Positions 1-5,217 of a stretch of DNA of 5,848 nt are shown here, piece by piece (the stretch's first letter is position 1; every line of letters starts with the position of its first letter). Made by a program: the position numbers and the translations under genes. The stretch is from Armatimonadota bacterium. GTDB taxonomy: Bacteria; Armatimonadota; Zipacnadia; Zipacnadales; UBA11051. The notes beneath the pieces were generated by a model. That model did no database searches, had not been told where the DNA came from, and saw only the letters and a program-made list of their open reading frames with translations. The stretch spans positions 1,146-6,993 of the forward strand of contig DPJP01000032.1 in NCBI GenBank assembly GCA_003542955.1. The letters are read 5' to 3'.

Positions 1-3
1 TGA

Positions 4-654
4 CTACCCGATGCGCCCGAGGGCGGCCTTCGCTTCGGAGACCTTGGCCGAATCGCCGGACATCCCCACGAACTTCTCGAACAGCCCCTTGGCCTCCTGG
101 CGCTTGGCCGGATCGCTCTCGCCCTGCTCGGCGAGCACCCAGGCCAGACCCCAGATGGCTTTCTCGTCATCAGGGTTGGCTGCCATGGCGCCGCGGAACT
201 CATTTGCCGCCGCATCGTAGTCACCCGCATGCTTGAGCTGCAGCCCCTTGGCTGCCGAGCCGCTGGAAGGGGCCGGTGCGCCCATGGCACCTGGTGGCGC
301 GCCTTCGGGGCCCATTCCCGGGCCGGGGGCGCCTGCTTCAGGGCCTGGTCCCCCGGGGCCGGGGGCACCGGGACCAGGCGCACCGGGGCCACCGGCGGGC
401 GCTGCTTCAGCCCCTGCCTCCGGTGCCGGCGTGCCGGGAGCGCCGGGCGGGGGTGCCCCTGCCTCAGGGCTGTCGGGTGCCCCGGGGGCATCGCCACCGG
501 GGCCGGGGAGCCCCTCACTCGCACCCGGCGGCGTTCCTGCTGCCCCGCCGCCGGCCGCACCGTCATCCGCCTTCTTGCCAAACAGACATCCACCCATCAC
601 CGCTGTGACCAGCGCAATCACGGTGATTGCCACGAGTACTCTCCAGGCCGTCAT
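4..654 (-). CDS. Predicted lipoprotein with Gly/Pro/Ala-rich linker and C-terminal TPR-like domain
   Basis: The encoded protein has 216 residues. Residues 1-22 form a hydrophobic signal segment ending in V-M-G-G before Cys23, an acceptable though not ideal lipobox, so I infer lipid anchoring in the cell envelope. Residues 32-135 are almost entirely Gly, Pro, Ala and Glu, with G-x-P-G-P pentads near 91-105, and look disordered. Residues 136-212 are amphipathic helices with TPR spacing (AGDYDAAANEFRGAMAANPD, then AIWGLAWVLAEQGE), which in this fold bind partner proteins. The start at 654 is chosen over the ATG at 678 because AAGGGAGG lies between the two, 10 nt before the 654 ATG. The gene follows the glycosidase gene after about 200 nt and has its own promoter candidate. 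No enzymatic motif is seen and the specific role is unknown. The lipoprotein and TPR calls are good; the function is not assigned. Confidence 0.85.
   Translation of the reverse strand: MTAWRVLVAITVIALVTAVMGGCLFGKKADDGAAGGGAAGTPPGASEGLPGPGGDAPGAPDSPEAGAPPPGAPGTPAPEAGAEAAPAGGPGAPGPGAPGPGGPGPEAGAPGPGMGPEGAPPGAMGAPAPSSGSAAKGLQLKHAGDYDAAANEFRGAMAANPDDEKAIWGLAWVLAEQGESDPAKRQEAKGLFEKFVGMSGDSAKVSEAKAALGRIG
250..561 (-). repeat. Low-complexity Gly/Pro/Ala-coding tract
   Basis: About 310 bp inside the lipoprotein gene encode a nearly uninterrupted Gly/Pro/Ala/Glu linker. The tract is dominated by GGN and CCN codons. It links the lipid anchor to the TPR-like domain and is probably a flexible spacer. 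The Gly pattern is not a strict Gly-X-Y triplet over a long run, so it is not a classical collagen-like domain. Confidence 0.8.
347..391 (-). repeat. Degenerate 15-bp tandem repeat in the lipoprotein gene
   Basis: The 15-mers at 362-376 and 377-391 match at 13 of 15 positions (plus-strand GGNGCACCGGGNCCA). The preceding 15-mer at 347-361 matches at about 10 of 15. Each unit encodes one Gly/Pro pentad. The unit length is a multiple of three, so copy-number changes would keep the reading frame. Confidence 0.6.
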
Positions 655-664
655 AGTGCCTGTG

Positions 665-672
665 CCTCCCTT
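665..672 (-). promoter_or_regulatory. Ribosome binding site that decides the lipoprotein start
   Basis: The minus strand reads AAGGGAGG, 10 nt before the ATG at 654. The in-frame ATG at 678 would place this element inside the coding region and has no comparable upstream element. Confidence 0.65.
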
Positions 673-730
673 GAACATTACACCAGATCATGCCGCTTCC
701 GCATGGATCGCGTTCCGCAAACGTCAGTGT

Positions 731-759
731 ATTCTACACCTTCGCGGGCTCACCTCCAA
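731..759 (-). promoter_or_regulatory. Candidate sigma70-type promoter for the lipoprotein gene
   Basis: On the minus strand TTGGAG (754-759) is followed, after exactly 17 nt, by TAGAAT (731-736). The -10 box matches TATAAT at 5 of 6 positions and the -35 box matches TTGACA at 3 of 6. Transcription would begin near 724, giving a leader of about 70 nt. It lies in the gap after the glycosidase gene, so the lipoprotein gene could be transcribed alone. This rests on pattern matching only. Confidence 0.4.
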
Positions 760-857
760 GTGGTGCGTTGATATTGGCCGAACGAATGCAGACTGCGGGA
801 GGCGGACCGGGCGCGGAGGGTGGCAATGGGGCCGGGCACGACGAACGACCGGACGGT

Positions 858-1847
858 TCAGTCGTAGACCAGAATCACGTGGCTGAGTCGGCGGGAGGGC
901 TCTGTCACGTAGAGCCCATTCGAGTAGAGCGCGGAGGACGAGCCGCCGTCGAGATTCGCGGCATGGCGGCTGCCGAGCTTGAGCATGATGTTCGCCAGCT
1001 TGTTCAGTGTGATCGGGGTATTCACGGTCACGAAGATGAGCTTGTCAGAGCACGTCTGCCCGATCGCGCTGCGCCGGGCCTTCCCGAGCACCGCGGGGTC
1101 GGTGAAACCTTCCTCCCGCGCATGCAGGTAGAGCGCAGCATCCTTGACCAGCGTTGGCCCCGTGCAAATAGCGTGCTTGATGCCGCCAAAGCCCTGCGCC
1201 GTGCCATCGGGGAAGCGGAAGCCGACCTTGCCCTTCTCGTCGAAGCATATCGCCGTGCCGCAGCGTCCCTGGTAGAGGTAGGTGTCGAAGCGCACAAGCG
1301 TGCCGGTCGGTTGCCCGTTGCTCAGATGGAAGTAGGTGCCGTTGATGGCCGCGCGCGGCTGATAGCGGTTCATGAAGCTCTGGAAGCTCTCGAACGGGAA
1401 GTAGCCGCGCTGAGGGTGCGCATTGTGGGCGAAGCCGACCATCACCCGGACCGTCGGCGCCTCCGGGTCGATCCAGACGACGTTCACGCCAACACCGCCG
1501 ATCATCTGCCACGTGCGGGTCACATGCGGAGAGCGGTTCGGCGTGGTATTGCCGAACGGCGGAACAATGACCTGCGGAAGCGAGACCTCCGGCTCGGGGC
1601 GAACCTGCGATGGCTGAGGGAAGAGAAGCGAGGTGTCCGCATCCGACCAGTCACCATAGATGACCGGGCCCTGATCCTGCACGGCCTGCCAGTTTGCCCC
1701 AACGCGGGAGAGGCCCGCCTCATCGGCCGGACGGTGGCAGGGGAGTAGCGCAATCGCGCAGAGGCAACAGAGAGCGACCAGGAGGCGATACCCGCCCGGC
1801 CAGGCCTTCCGCCTGCGCAACCTCGTCTTCATCCTGCGCGTCATCAT
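858..1847 (-). CDS. Membrane-targeted phosphodiester glycosidase domain protein (NAGPA family)
   Basis: The product has 329 residues. A very basic N-terminus (RRMKTRLRRRK) is followed by a hydrophobic segment at about 20-36, so it is exported or membrane-anchored. LLPC is not a valid lipobox because Pro precedes Cys. Residues 45-110 form a linker. Residues 115-329 carry the marks of the family related to GlcNAc-1-phosphodiester alpha-N-acetylglucosaminidase (bacterial 'exopolysaccharide biosynthesis' proteins): AINGTYF (167-173), CTGPTLVKDA (228-237), RRSAIGQT (258-265) and NLDGGSSSAL (298-307). Characterised relatives cleave sugar-1-phosphodiester bonds; the substrate here is unknown, and a cell-surface polysaccharide or glycan is an inference. 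The start at 1847 is chosen because GAGGGA lies 9 nt upstream and the hydrophobic segment follows directly. The open frame extends to 2018, but that part is Arg-rich and looks non-coding. ATG at 1844 is an equally possible start. Confidence 0.88.
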   Translation of the reverse strand: MMTRRMKTRLRRRKAWPGGYRLLVALCCLCAIALLPCHRPADEAGLSRVGANWQAVQDQGPVIYGDWSDADTSLLFPQPSQVRPEPEVSLPQVIVPPFGNTTPNRSPHVTRTWQMIGGVGVNVVWIDPEAPTVRVMVGFAHNAHPQRGYFPFESFQSFMNRYQPRAAINGTYFHLSNGQPTGTLVRFDTYLYQGRCGTAICFDEKGKVGFRFPDGTAQGFGGIKHAICTGPTLVKDAALYLHAREEGFTDPAVLGKARRSAIGQTCSDKLIFVTVNTPITLNKLANIMLKLGSRHAANLDGGSSSALYSNGLYVTEPSRRLSHVILVYD

Positions 1848-1856
1848 GAGCGGTGT

Positions 1857-1862
1857 TCCCTC
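1857..1862 (-). promoter_or_regulatory. Ribosome binding site of the glycosidase gene
   Basis: The minus strand reads GAGGGA, 9 nt before the ATG at 1847. This supports a start well inside the longest open frame, which reaches back to 2018. Confidence 0.5.
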
Positions 1863-2025
1863 GTGCGATCGTTGGCTGCAGTGCCTGTCCGGGTCGACCA
1901 GCGGAATCGCTCGCAACTCGGTCCGTCTCTGCCTGCGGCCGCTTCCAACGCGGCTCTTCGCCCCCCGACAGCCGCACCGTTGCGGCCTTGCGAGAGCGGT
2001 TGCACCGTCTCCTCTCATGTGCTTT

Positions 2026-2074
2026 GACTGCCGAACGGCACCGGAAGTCTCCGCTATTGGTATCTACGGCAGTC
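2026..2074 (-). promoter_or_regulatory. Inverted repeat upstream of the glycosidase gene (possible operator or leader structure)
   Basis: GACTGCCG at 2026-2033 and CGGCAGTC at 2067-2074 are perfect 8-bp inverted arms separated by 33 nt. The left arm also overlaps a tight palindrome, TGCCG-AA-CGGCA (2029-2040), and a small CGGA/TCCG stem lies between the arms (2042-2053). A weak -10-like TAGATA (minus strand, 2061-2066) abuts the right arm. The repeats are seen directly. A role as repressor site or RNA fold is inferred. Confidence 0.35.
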
Positions 2075-2208
2075 CTGCGCGCCGTCTTGAGTGCCGTGGA
2101 CCATCATGGGCAGTCATCTCTGCATCCATGGCATCTCCACCCGATGTCGCACTGGTCTTCGCTTGCAGGCCCACGGACTCCTTCAGACCACTCTTATTCT
2201 ACCCGCCG

Positions 2209-2236
2209 GCGGGGACCTGTATGCACGTCTCCCCGC
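2209..2236 (-). terminator. Possible terminator hairpin downstream of cstA
   Basis: On the minus strand GCGGGGA and TCCCCGC form a perfect 7-bp stem around a 14-nt loop, starting about 20 nt past the cstA stop. No U-rich tract follows (CGGCGGGTAGAATAAG), so it is a weak intrinsic terminator at best. Confidence 0.3.
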
Positions 2237-2256
2237 AATTCTACGGGTCGGCCCGC

Positions 2257-3960
2257 CTACTCACTCACCGTCGACTCATCGGGGTGCGCGGCAACAACGA
2301 CCTGTCGCAGCCTCGGTACGGCCTCCGTCGATACGTAGATTGCCAACGCAATCAGCACTATGCAGATCCCCGCCAGCACGTGGTTGGGCTCCGGCGCAGT
2401 CAGGAGCGTGTAGCCCTGGTAGCACAGGGCGGCGATCGTCGTGAGGAGCACGAAGATTCCCGGCACGATGACGTAGATGCTCGGCTTCCCGATGCCGATC
2501 AGGTAGATGGCGATGACCAGGAACGCCAGGGCGGCGATAAGCTGGTTGGCAGCGCCGAACACCGGCCACAGGAACTCGCCCATCCCGGAGAGGCCCAGGT
2601 AGGCCGCCGGGATCAGCGTGATGATGGCAGCCAGCCAACGGTTCCTCAGCGGCGCCACTCGTTCACCGAGGGCCTCGGCGAGCACGAAGCGCCCCAGGCG
2701 CGTGCAGGTATCGAGTGTGTCTACCAGCGTGGCATTGAGCACCAGTGCACCGATGAGCATCGCCATCTGGAAGGAGATGAAGGGCAGGCCGGCGCTGGTG
2801 AGATTGGCGAAACCGCGGATGAAGGTCACCGCCGGGCCACCGCCCTGCTTGCTCTCCATCAGCTCGTGCACCAGCAGGGTCTTGCCGTCGGGCGCGATGT
2901 GGCTGCCCGCCCAGTAGAGCCCGGCGGCCACAATCGCGAGTACCGACACCGCTTGCGCCGCCTCCAACACCATGCTGCCATAGCTGATTGCCAGCCCGTC
3001 CCTCTCATTGGGCAGTTGCTTGACCGTCGTGCCCCCGCCCACCAGCGCATGAAAGCCGGAGACGGCACCACAGGCCACGATGATGAACAGCATCGGCCAG
3101 ATCGGGCCCTGCGCGGGGAAGGCGCTCACGTGCACAGGCGCCTGCATCGGCGCGTTCGCCGCGAAGATCGCCACGAAGCCCAACAGGATGCCAAACACCA
3201 TCAGCAGTGCACTCAGGTAGTCGCGGGGCTGCTCCATGAACCAGATGGGCAGTACGGAGACCAGCAGGCAGTAGAGCATCAGCACCACGAACCAGACGAC
3301 AAACGGCTCACCCCAGGAAGCGGGCAACTCGATGGGGTAGACATCGCCGAGCCAGACGAGCAGACCCAGGAGAACCGTGCCCAGGATCGTGACAATCCAC
3401 AGCGGCTGCCTGTACCTGTAGATGGCCAGCCCGATGATCATCGCCGCTATCAGCAGCCCCGCGTTGGGGATCACCACTGCCGGTGCGCTGATCAACGTGT
3501 TGGCGGCGAGGATGGCGAACATGGCGATGATCAGAATCAGGGCCAGCCACAGAAACAGCGCCATCACCAGGGCGGCCTTGCGGCCTACGAGCCGCCCGGC
3601 GATGTCGGAGATGCTCTTGCCCTCATTGCGGGCGGAGACCATCAGCGACAGGTAATCGTGGATGCCGCCCACAAAGATCGTGCCCAGGACGATCCAGCCC
3701 AGCGTGGCCGCCCAGCCGTAGTAGACCACGGCGATGACCGGGCCCACGATGGGGCCGGCGCCGGCAATGTTGGTGAAGTGGTGGCCGAACAGCATCAGCG
3801 GGCGGCCCGGCTCATAGTCCACACCATCGCGAAGCGCGAACGCCGGGACCTCCGCGTCCTCATCCGGCTCGACAATGCGCCGCTCGACGAAGCGCCCGTA
3901 GAAGTAGTACCCGAGCGCAAGCAACACCAGGGAAATGCCCGTCACCAGCGCGCTGCTCAT
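2257..3960 (-). CDS. cstA: CstA/BtsT-family carbon starvation transporter (pyruvate or peptide uptake)
   Basis: The product is a 567-residue inner-membrane protein with roughly 15 hydrophobic segments. Family blocks run through its length: HHFTNIAGAGPIVGP (60-74), TIFVGGIHDYLSLM (94-107), ACGAVSGFHALVGGGTT (296-312), NERDGLAISYGSMVLEA (318-334), LDTCTRLGRF (416-425) and WPVFGAANQLIAALAF (465-480). E. coli CstA and BtsT import pyruvate, and CstA is also linked to peptide use under carbon starvation; they are about 700 residues, so this is a shorter variant. The start at 3960 is set by GGGAGGGA 7 nt upstream and by the onset of hydrophobic sequence. The open frame extends to 4188, but that part is Arg/Ala-rich and unlike the family. 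The gene lies downstream of the POR genes, separated by a terminator, so it is probably its own unit. The family call is secure; pyruvate as substrate is inferred. Confidence 0.95.
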   Translation of the reverse strand: MSSALVTGISLVLLALGYYFYGRFVERRIVEPDEDAEVPAFALRDGVDYEPGRPLMLFGHHFTNIAGAGPIVGPVIAVVYYGWAATLGWIVLGTIFVGGIHDYLSLMVSARNEGKSISDIAGRLVGRKAALVMALFLWLALILIIAMFAILAANTLISAPAVVIPNAGLLIAAMIIGLAIYRYRQPLWIVTILGTVLLGLLVWLGDVYPIELPASWGEPFVVWFVVLMLYCLLVSVLPIWFMEQPRDYLSALLMVFGILLGFVAIFAANAPMQAPVHVSAFPAQGPIWPMLFIIVACGAVSGFHALVGGGTTVKQLPNERDGLAISYGSMVLEAAQAVSVLAIVAAGLYWAGSHIAPDGKTLLVHELMESKQGGGPAVTFIRGFANLTSAGLPFISFQMAMLIGALVLNATLVDTLDTCTRLGRFVLAEALGERVAPLRNRWLAAIITLIPAAYLGLSGMGEFLWPVFGAANQLIAALAFLVIAIYLIGIGKPSIYVIVPGIFVLLTTIAALCYQGYTLLTAPEPNHVLAGICIVLIALAIYVSTEAVPRLRQVVVAAHPDESTVSE

Positions 3961-3967
3961 GATACCG

Positions 3968-3975
3968 TCCCTCCC
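3968..3975 (-). promoter_or_regulatory. Ribosome binding site of cstA
   Basis: The minus strand reads GGGAGGGA, 7 nt before the ATG at 3960. It fixes the start 76 codons inside the longest open frame. Confidence 0.7.
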
Positions 3976-4034
3976 GCGCCTCTGTCTTCCCGCGCAGGCT
4001 GAAGTACATATCTCGCCGGACTTGCCGCGGATCG

Positions 4035-4050
4035 CGGGCGGCCGCGCCCG
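4035..4050 (-). promoter_or_regulatory. GC hairpin in the cstA leader
   Basis: CGGGCG (4035-4040) and CGCCCG (4045-4050) form a perfect 6-bp all-GC stem around a 4-nt loop, about 75 nt before the cstA start. It could fold in the leader RNA, but such short GC stems also arise by chance at this base composition. Confidence 0.3.
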
Positions 4051-4066
4051 GCGCAGGCGCGCTATT

Positions 4067-4096
4067 CGCGGGGTGGAGGGCAGTATCCTCCCCGCG
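4067..4096 (-). promoter_or_regulatory. Larger bulged hairpin in the cstA leader
   Basis: CGCGGGG (4067-4073) pairs with CCCCGCG (4090-4096), and AGG (4077-4079) continues with CCT (4087-4089) past a 3-nt bulge. This gives 10 bp around a 7-nt loop. It sits between the por terminator and cstA with no U tract after it, so a leader or attenuator fold is more likely than a terminator. No promoter with two good boxes is visible; a TATGTA -10-like hexamer occurs closer to cstA without a -35 partner. Confidence 0.35.
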
Positions 4097-4194
4097 CGCA
4101 GCGCTCTCCCGCCCGCCATCAGCCGCTCCCTCGCCGCTGACCCCACTGCGAAGCACGCCGCCGAGGCGCGGCCCCTGACCCCTATCACAACAAG

Positions 4195-4221
4195 AGGGCC
4201 CGACCATTTCGGCCGGGCCCT
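4195..4221 (-). terminator. Intrinsic terminator of the porA-porB unit
   Basis: The minus-strand transcript reads AGGGCCCGGCC, loop GAAAU, GGUCGGGCCCU. This is an uninterrupted 11-bp stem with a single G-U wobble. On the plus strand the same position is an A-C mismatch, which fixes the direction. A U-rich stretch (CUUGUUGUGAU) follows. The hairpin begins 28 nt past the porB stop. Confidence 0.8.
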
Positions 4222-4248
4222 GGGTGTGCTTCGGGTGGGGCGGGGAGC

Positions 4249-5184
4249 TTACTCCTCGCCGCAGCGCTTAAGCAACTGCTCCCATTTGTGGTCGACCCAC
4301 TCCTGGATCCCCTTGCGGATCTGCTCGCCCTCGTCGCCCTTGAAGAGGTGGCGGAAGCGCCCCTGCTTGCTCAGGTACTCATCAACAGGCTTCTTCTCTT
4401 TGGGCTTGTAGGTGAGCTTCCACTCACCGTGGTCGACTTCGTAGAGCGGCCACAGGCACGTGTCGGCGGCCAGCACGGATATCGAGACGGTCTCGGCGGG
4501 CTCACAGCGCCAACCCAGCGGGCAGGGCGTGAGCACGTTGATGAATGCCGGGCCGTCGACCTCGAAGGCGCGCTCGGCCTTCTTGGTGATGTCGCGCCAG
4601 TTGCCGGGAATGGTCTGCGCCACGTACGGTATGTCGTGAGCGGCCATGCAGGCGGTCAGGTCCTTGGTGTGGGTGGTCTTGCCGGGAATGGCGCGGCCCG
4701 CCGGGCTGGTGGTCGTGTTGGCGCCCATCGGGCTGGCCGATGACCGCTGCACGCCGGTGTTCATGTAGGCCTCGTTGTTGAGGCAGACATAGAGGAAGTC
4801 ATGTCCGCGCTCGGCGGCGCCGGAGAGCGCCTGGAAGCCGATGTCATACGTTCCGCCGTCACCGGCGAAGGCCACGAAGTTGTAGTCGGCATCCGCGGGG
4901 AGCTTGCCCTGCTTCTTGAGCGACTGGTACATGGCCTCCATGCCACCTGCGACGGCTGCTGCGTTCTCGAATGCCACGTGCAGCCAGGGGACATTCCACG
5001 CTGTATACGGGAAGATGGTCGTGGAGACCTCAAAACACCCTGTCGCGTTGGCGACGACGACGGGCTTGTCGCTCGCCGCCAGTATCTGTCTGGCCGCAAT
5101 CGGTTCGCCGCAACCGGGGCAGAGACGGTGGCCACCGGTCAGCCGGACTGGGCTCTCGACGAGTTGCTTCAGATTCTTTGCCAT
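4249..5184 (-). CDS. porB: Pyruvate:ferredoxin oxidoreductase, beta subunit
   Basis: The 311-residue product is the thiamine diphosphate (TPP)-binding subunit of POR, a cytoplasmic enzyme that converts pyruvate and CoA to acetyl-CoA, CO2 and reduced ferredoxin. LCPGCG (21-26) supplies Cys22 and Cys25. With Cys50 (ANATGCFE) and Cys221 (TPCPLGW) these match the four [4Fe-4S] ligands of the family. The TPP-Mg site is GDGGTYDIG (108-116) through NNEAYMNTG (136-144). SPMGANTTTSPAG (151-163) and the C-terminal extension after about 255 resemble pyruvate-type rather than 2-oxoglutarate-type beta subunits. The length is normal for PorB. The start is supported by AGGAGGA 5 nt upstream. It follows porA after 33 nt and ends before a strong terminator, so it is the last gene of the operon. 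A close relative acting on another 2-oxoacid is possible. Confidence 0.94.
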   Translation of the reverse strand: MAKNLKQLVESPVRLTGGHRLCPGCGEPIAARQILAASDKPVVVANATGCFEVSTTIFPYTAWNVPWLHVAFENAAAVAGGMEAMYQSLKKQGKLPADADYNFVAFAGDGGTYDIGFQALSGAAERGHDFLYVCLNNEAYMNTGVQRSSASPMGANTTTSPAGRAIPGKTTHTKDLTACMAAHDIPYVAQTIPGNWRDITKKAERAFEVDGPAFINVLTPCPLGWRCEPAETVSISVLAADTCLWPLYEVDHGEWKLTYKPKEKKPVDEYLSKQGRFRHLFKGDEGEQIRKGIQEWVDHKWEQLLKRCGEE

Positions 5185-5189
5185 TTCTA

Positions 5190-5196
5190 TCCTCCT
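5190..5196 (-). promoter_or_regulatory. Strong ribosome binding site of porB
   Basis: The minus strand reads AGGAGGA, 5 nt before the porB ATG. It lies in the 33-nt gap after porA, which supports independent initiation on a shared transcript. Confidence 0.75.
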
Positions 5197-5217
5197 GTCA
5201 GAGTCGGCCGGCTGTGG

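Larger units (their letters stand above)
1848..2256. other. Non-coding gap between cstA and the glycosidase gene
   Basis: No convincing gene is seen on either strand in these 409 bases. On the minus strand the gap holds a weak hairpin just after cstA, an inverted repeat at 2026-2074, and the glycosidase Shine-Dalgarno sequence near 1857-1862. I could not match it to a riboswitch class I know. The promoter of the glycosidase gene should lie here, but no strong -35/-10 pair is visible. Confidence 0.6.

Noticed and set aside
233..886. A plus-strand Gly/Pro/Ala-rich open frame that looks like a collagen-type protein
   Set aside because: It is the reverse complement of the lipoprotein's linker, and Gly/Pro codons are complementary (GGN versus CCN). 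It lacks a ribosome binding site and a signal peptide.
690..1748. A plus-strand open frame of 352 codons opposite the glycosidase gene
   Set aside because: It is Arg/Ala/Glu-rich with no motif, while the minus strand carries clear family motifs. It is a composition artefact.
1848..2018. In-frame extension of the glycosidase gene to an ATG at 2018
   Set aside because: The 57 added residues are Arg/Cys-rich with no homology I recognise, and would place the signal segment deep inside the protein.
2064..2129. A 21-codon minus-strand frame with a weak GGAG upstream, a possible leader peptide
   Set aside because: The Shine-Dalgarno match is weak, the peptide has no informative run of codons, and frames this short are expected by chance. 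Its stop abuts the dyad at 2067-2074, so it could be revisited if the leader proves conserved.
2196..2201. A TAGAAT -10-like hexamer on the minus strand after cstA
   Set aside because: There is no -35-like sequence at 16-18 nt spacing, and it lies about 350 nt from the next start codon.
1848..2256. Possible riboswitch in the glycosidase leader
   Set aside because: I compared it from memory with cobalamin, glycine, TPP, SAM and c-di-GMP consensus elements and found no convincing match. A covariance-model search against Rfam would settle it.
1846..4002. A plus-strand open frame of 718 codons opposite cstA
   Set aside because: It is rich in His, Gln, Asp and Arg with no recognisable domain, as expected for the complement of a hydrophobic protein in high-GC DNA. 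The opposite strand encodes an unmistakable CstA with a good ribosome binding site.
3961..4188. In-frame extension of cstA to an ATG at 4188
   Set aside because: The 76 added residues are Arg/Ala-rich and unlike CstA, and the Shine-Dalgarno sequence points to 3960.
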